This document shows positions 63,462 through 64,000 of a stretch of DNA of 64,000 bases, in pieces. The notes under the pieces are model-generated. The model was not told the DNA's origin. It ran no database searches and saw only the letters and a list, made by a program, of their open reading frames with translations. The translations under genes and the position numbers were made by a program. The stretch's first letter is position 1. The number at the start of each line of letters is the position of its first letter. The stretch is from RYN-230 sp963717125. GTDB lineage: Bacteria > Actinomycetota > Actinomycetes > Streptosporangiales > Streptosporangiaceae. The DNA is taken from positions 248,001 to 312,000 of the forward strand of contig CAVQVG010000006.1 in assembly GCA_963717125.1 (NCBI GenBank), read 5' to 3'.

Positions 63462-64000
63462 ATGAGCAAGCAGCCGACACCGCCCCCGCCTGGCGATAAG
63501 CCGTCCCCCACGGCGCCCCCGCCGCCGCCAGGCTGGCGGCACTGGCTGTGGCCGCTCGCCCTGGTGGCCGCGGTCCTGCTGTTCCTGGCGCTGCCCCGGG
63601 TCGGTTCGCCGCCGGTCAACCTGACCTACTCGGCGTTCCTCAGCGACGTCACCGCGCACAAGGTCAAGACGTTCACGCTGGACAACAGCACCGGGTCAAC
63701 CGCTCCCGCCACCGGCACGCTGACCAACGGCCATGACTACACCACCGTTATCCCGCTGCCGTTCGCCGGCACCCCGCTGGAAACCACGCTGCAGAGCAAC
63801 AACGTGACGATCGAGGCGGCGGCGCCGAGCAGCGGGCTGGGCACCGAGCTCCTCTACTGGCTGATCCTGCTGCTCCCGTTCGTGGTGGTGTTCTGGCTGT
63901 TCCGCCGGCTGTCCCGGGGCGCCGCGGGGGCTGGCGGCCCGCTGGGCGGCCTCATGGGCGTCGGCCGGGCCCGGGCCAAGGTATTCGATGCCGAAAAGCC
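63462..64000 (+). CDS. ftsH: ATP-dependent zinc metalloprotease FtsH, N-terminal part (runs off the window)
   Basis: ATG 63462 opens 'MSKQPTPPPPGDKPS', then TM1 'WPLALVAAVLLFLALPRV', the external FtsH_ext domain 'VNLTYSAFLSDVTAHKVKTF' through 'PLETTLQSNNVTIEAAAPSS', TM2 'LLYWLILLLPFVVVFWLF', and the start of the AAA linker 'GVGRARAKVFDAEKP'. The ATPase and HEXXH protease domains lie beyond the window. FtsH degrades unassembled membrane proteins and regulators. The Pro-rich N-terminal leader is typical of actinobacterial homologues. Confidence 0.9.
   Translation, partial: MSKQPTPPPPGDKPSPTAPPPPPGWRHWLWPLALVAAVLLFLALPRVGSPPVNLTYSAFLSDVTAHKVKTFTLDNSTGSTAPATGTLTNGHDYTTVIPLPFAGTPLETTLQSNNVTIEAAAPSSGLGTELLYWLILLLPFVVVFWLFRRLSRGAAGAGGPLGGLMGVGRARAKVFDAEK

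Overview
The window is very GC-rich, codes densely on both strands, and carries several genes typical of Actinobacteria: SepH, a GAF-ANTAR protein, DUF1707, RamB beside isocitrate lyase, an MTB12-like lipoprotein and a DUF6131 microprotein. The Asp/Ser/Thr-rich 'STEWDKLSDEQYWAEL' protein and the MurL/MurD2 pair suggest a Streptosporangiales-like or related filamentous actinobacterium, but no rRNA, tRNA or housekeeping marker settles the taxonomy. I see no insertion sequence, prophage, CRISPR array or replication origin.

Layout. 1-9.1 kb: the end of an FtsX permease, a strong hairpin, a 3' remnant of a phosphoesterase gene, a PadR/DUF1707 pair, an MBL hydrolase, an esterase, an MFS exporter with a lipoprotein, tandem DUF202 proteins, and two distant 4-TM paralogues. 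9.1-12.2 kb: a NarL/DesK-type two-component system (regulator frameshifted) and a HemK-like methyltransferase. 12.2-17.1 kb: a tightly overlapping operon pgeF-murL-murD2-FAD oxidase, which encodes the alternative route to D-Glu in peptidoglycan. 17.2-32.3 kb: DAG kinase, phospholipase C, GAF-ANTAR, VIT transporter, glycosyltransferase, a Tyr/Pro/Gly-rich membrane-anchored protein, a PEBP lipoprotein, SepH, MarR, and an MMPL transporter. 32.3-36.6 kb: aceA and ramB divergently arranged, then an acyl-CoA dehydrogenase. 37-45 kb: a LolCDE/MacB-like ABC exporter with two giant FtsX permeases. 45.5-60.2 kb: a GT-C glycosyltransferase, then what reads as an aromatic catabolic island: benzaldehyde dehydrogenase, PobA, amidohydrolase, OsmC, an AraC regulator with a 22-bp operator-like repeat array, a five-gene branched-chain-type ABC importer, a ThDP-dependent decarboxylase and an SDR. 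60.2-64 kb: two tandem MHYT gas-sensor-like membrane proteins, each preceded by a CRP-like site, then a DMT transporter and the start of ftsH.

How the genes may work together. The importer, the ThDP decarboxylase, benzaldehyde dehydrogenase and PobA could together take an aryl-glyoxylate (for example 4-hydroxybenzoylformate) to 4-hydroxybenzoate and protocatechuate; this is inference. MurD2 adds L-Glu and MurL epimerises it, while PgeF edits muropeptide precursors, so that operon is a coherent cell-wall unit.

Quality warning. At least eight otherwise intact genes (DUF202-2, the response regulator, the Tyr/Pro-rich protein, SepH, the secreted barrel protein, one FtsX permease, the glycosyltransferase and the ThDP enzyme) are split by a net +1 or -1 frameshift. 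Where the site can be placed it is often in a short G run. Such density across unrelated genes points more to indel errors in the assembly than to real gene decay.
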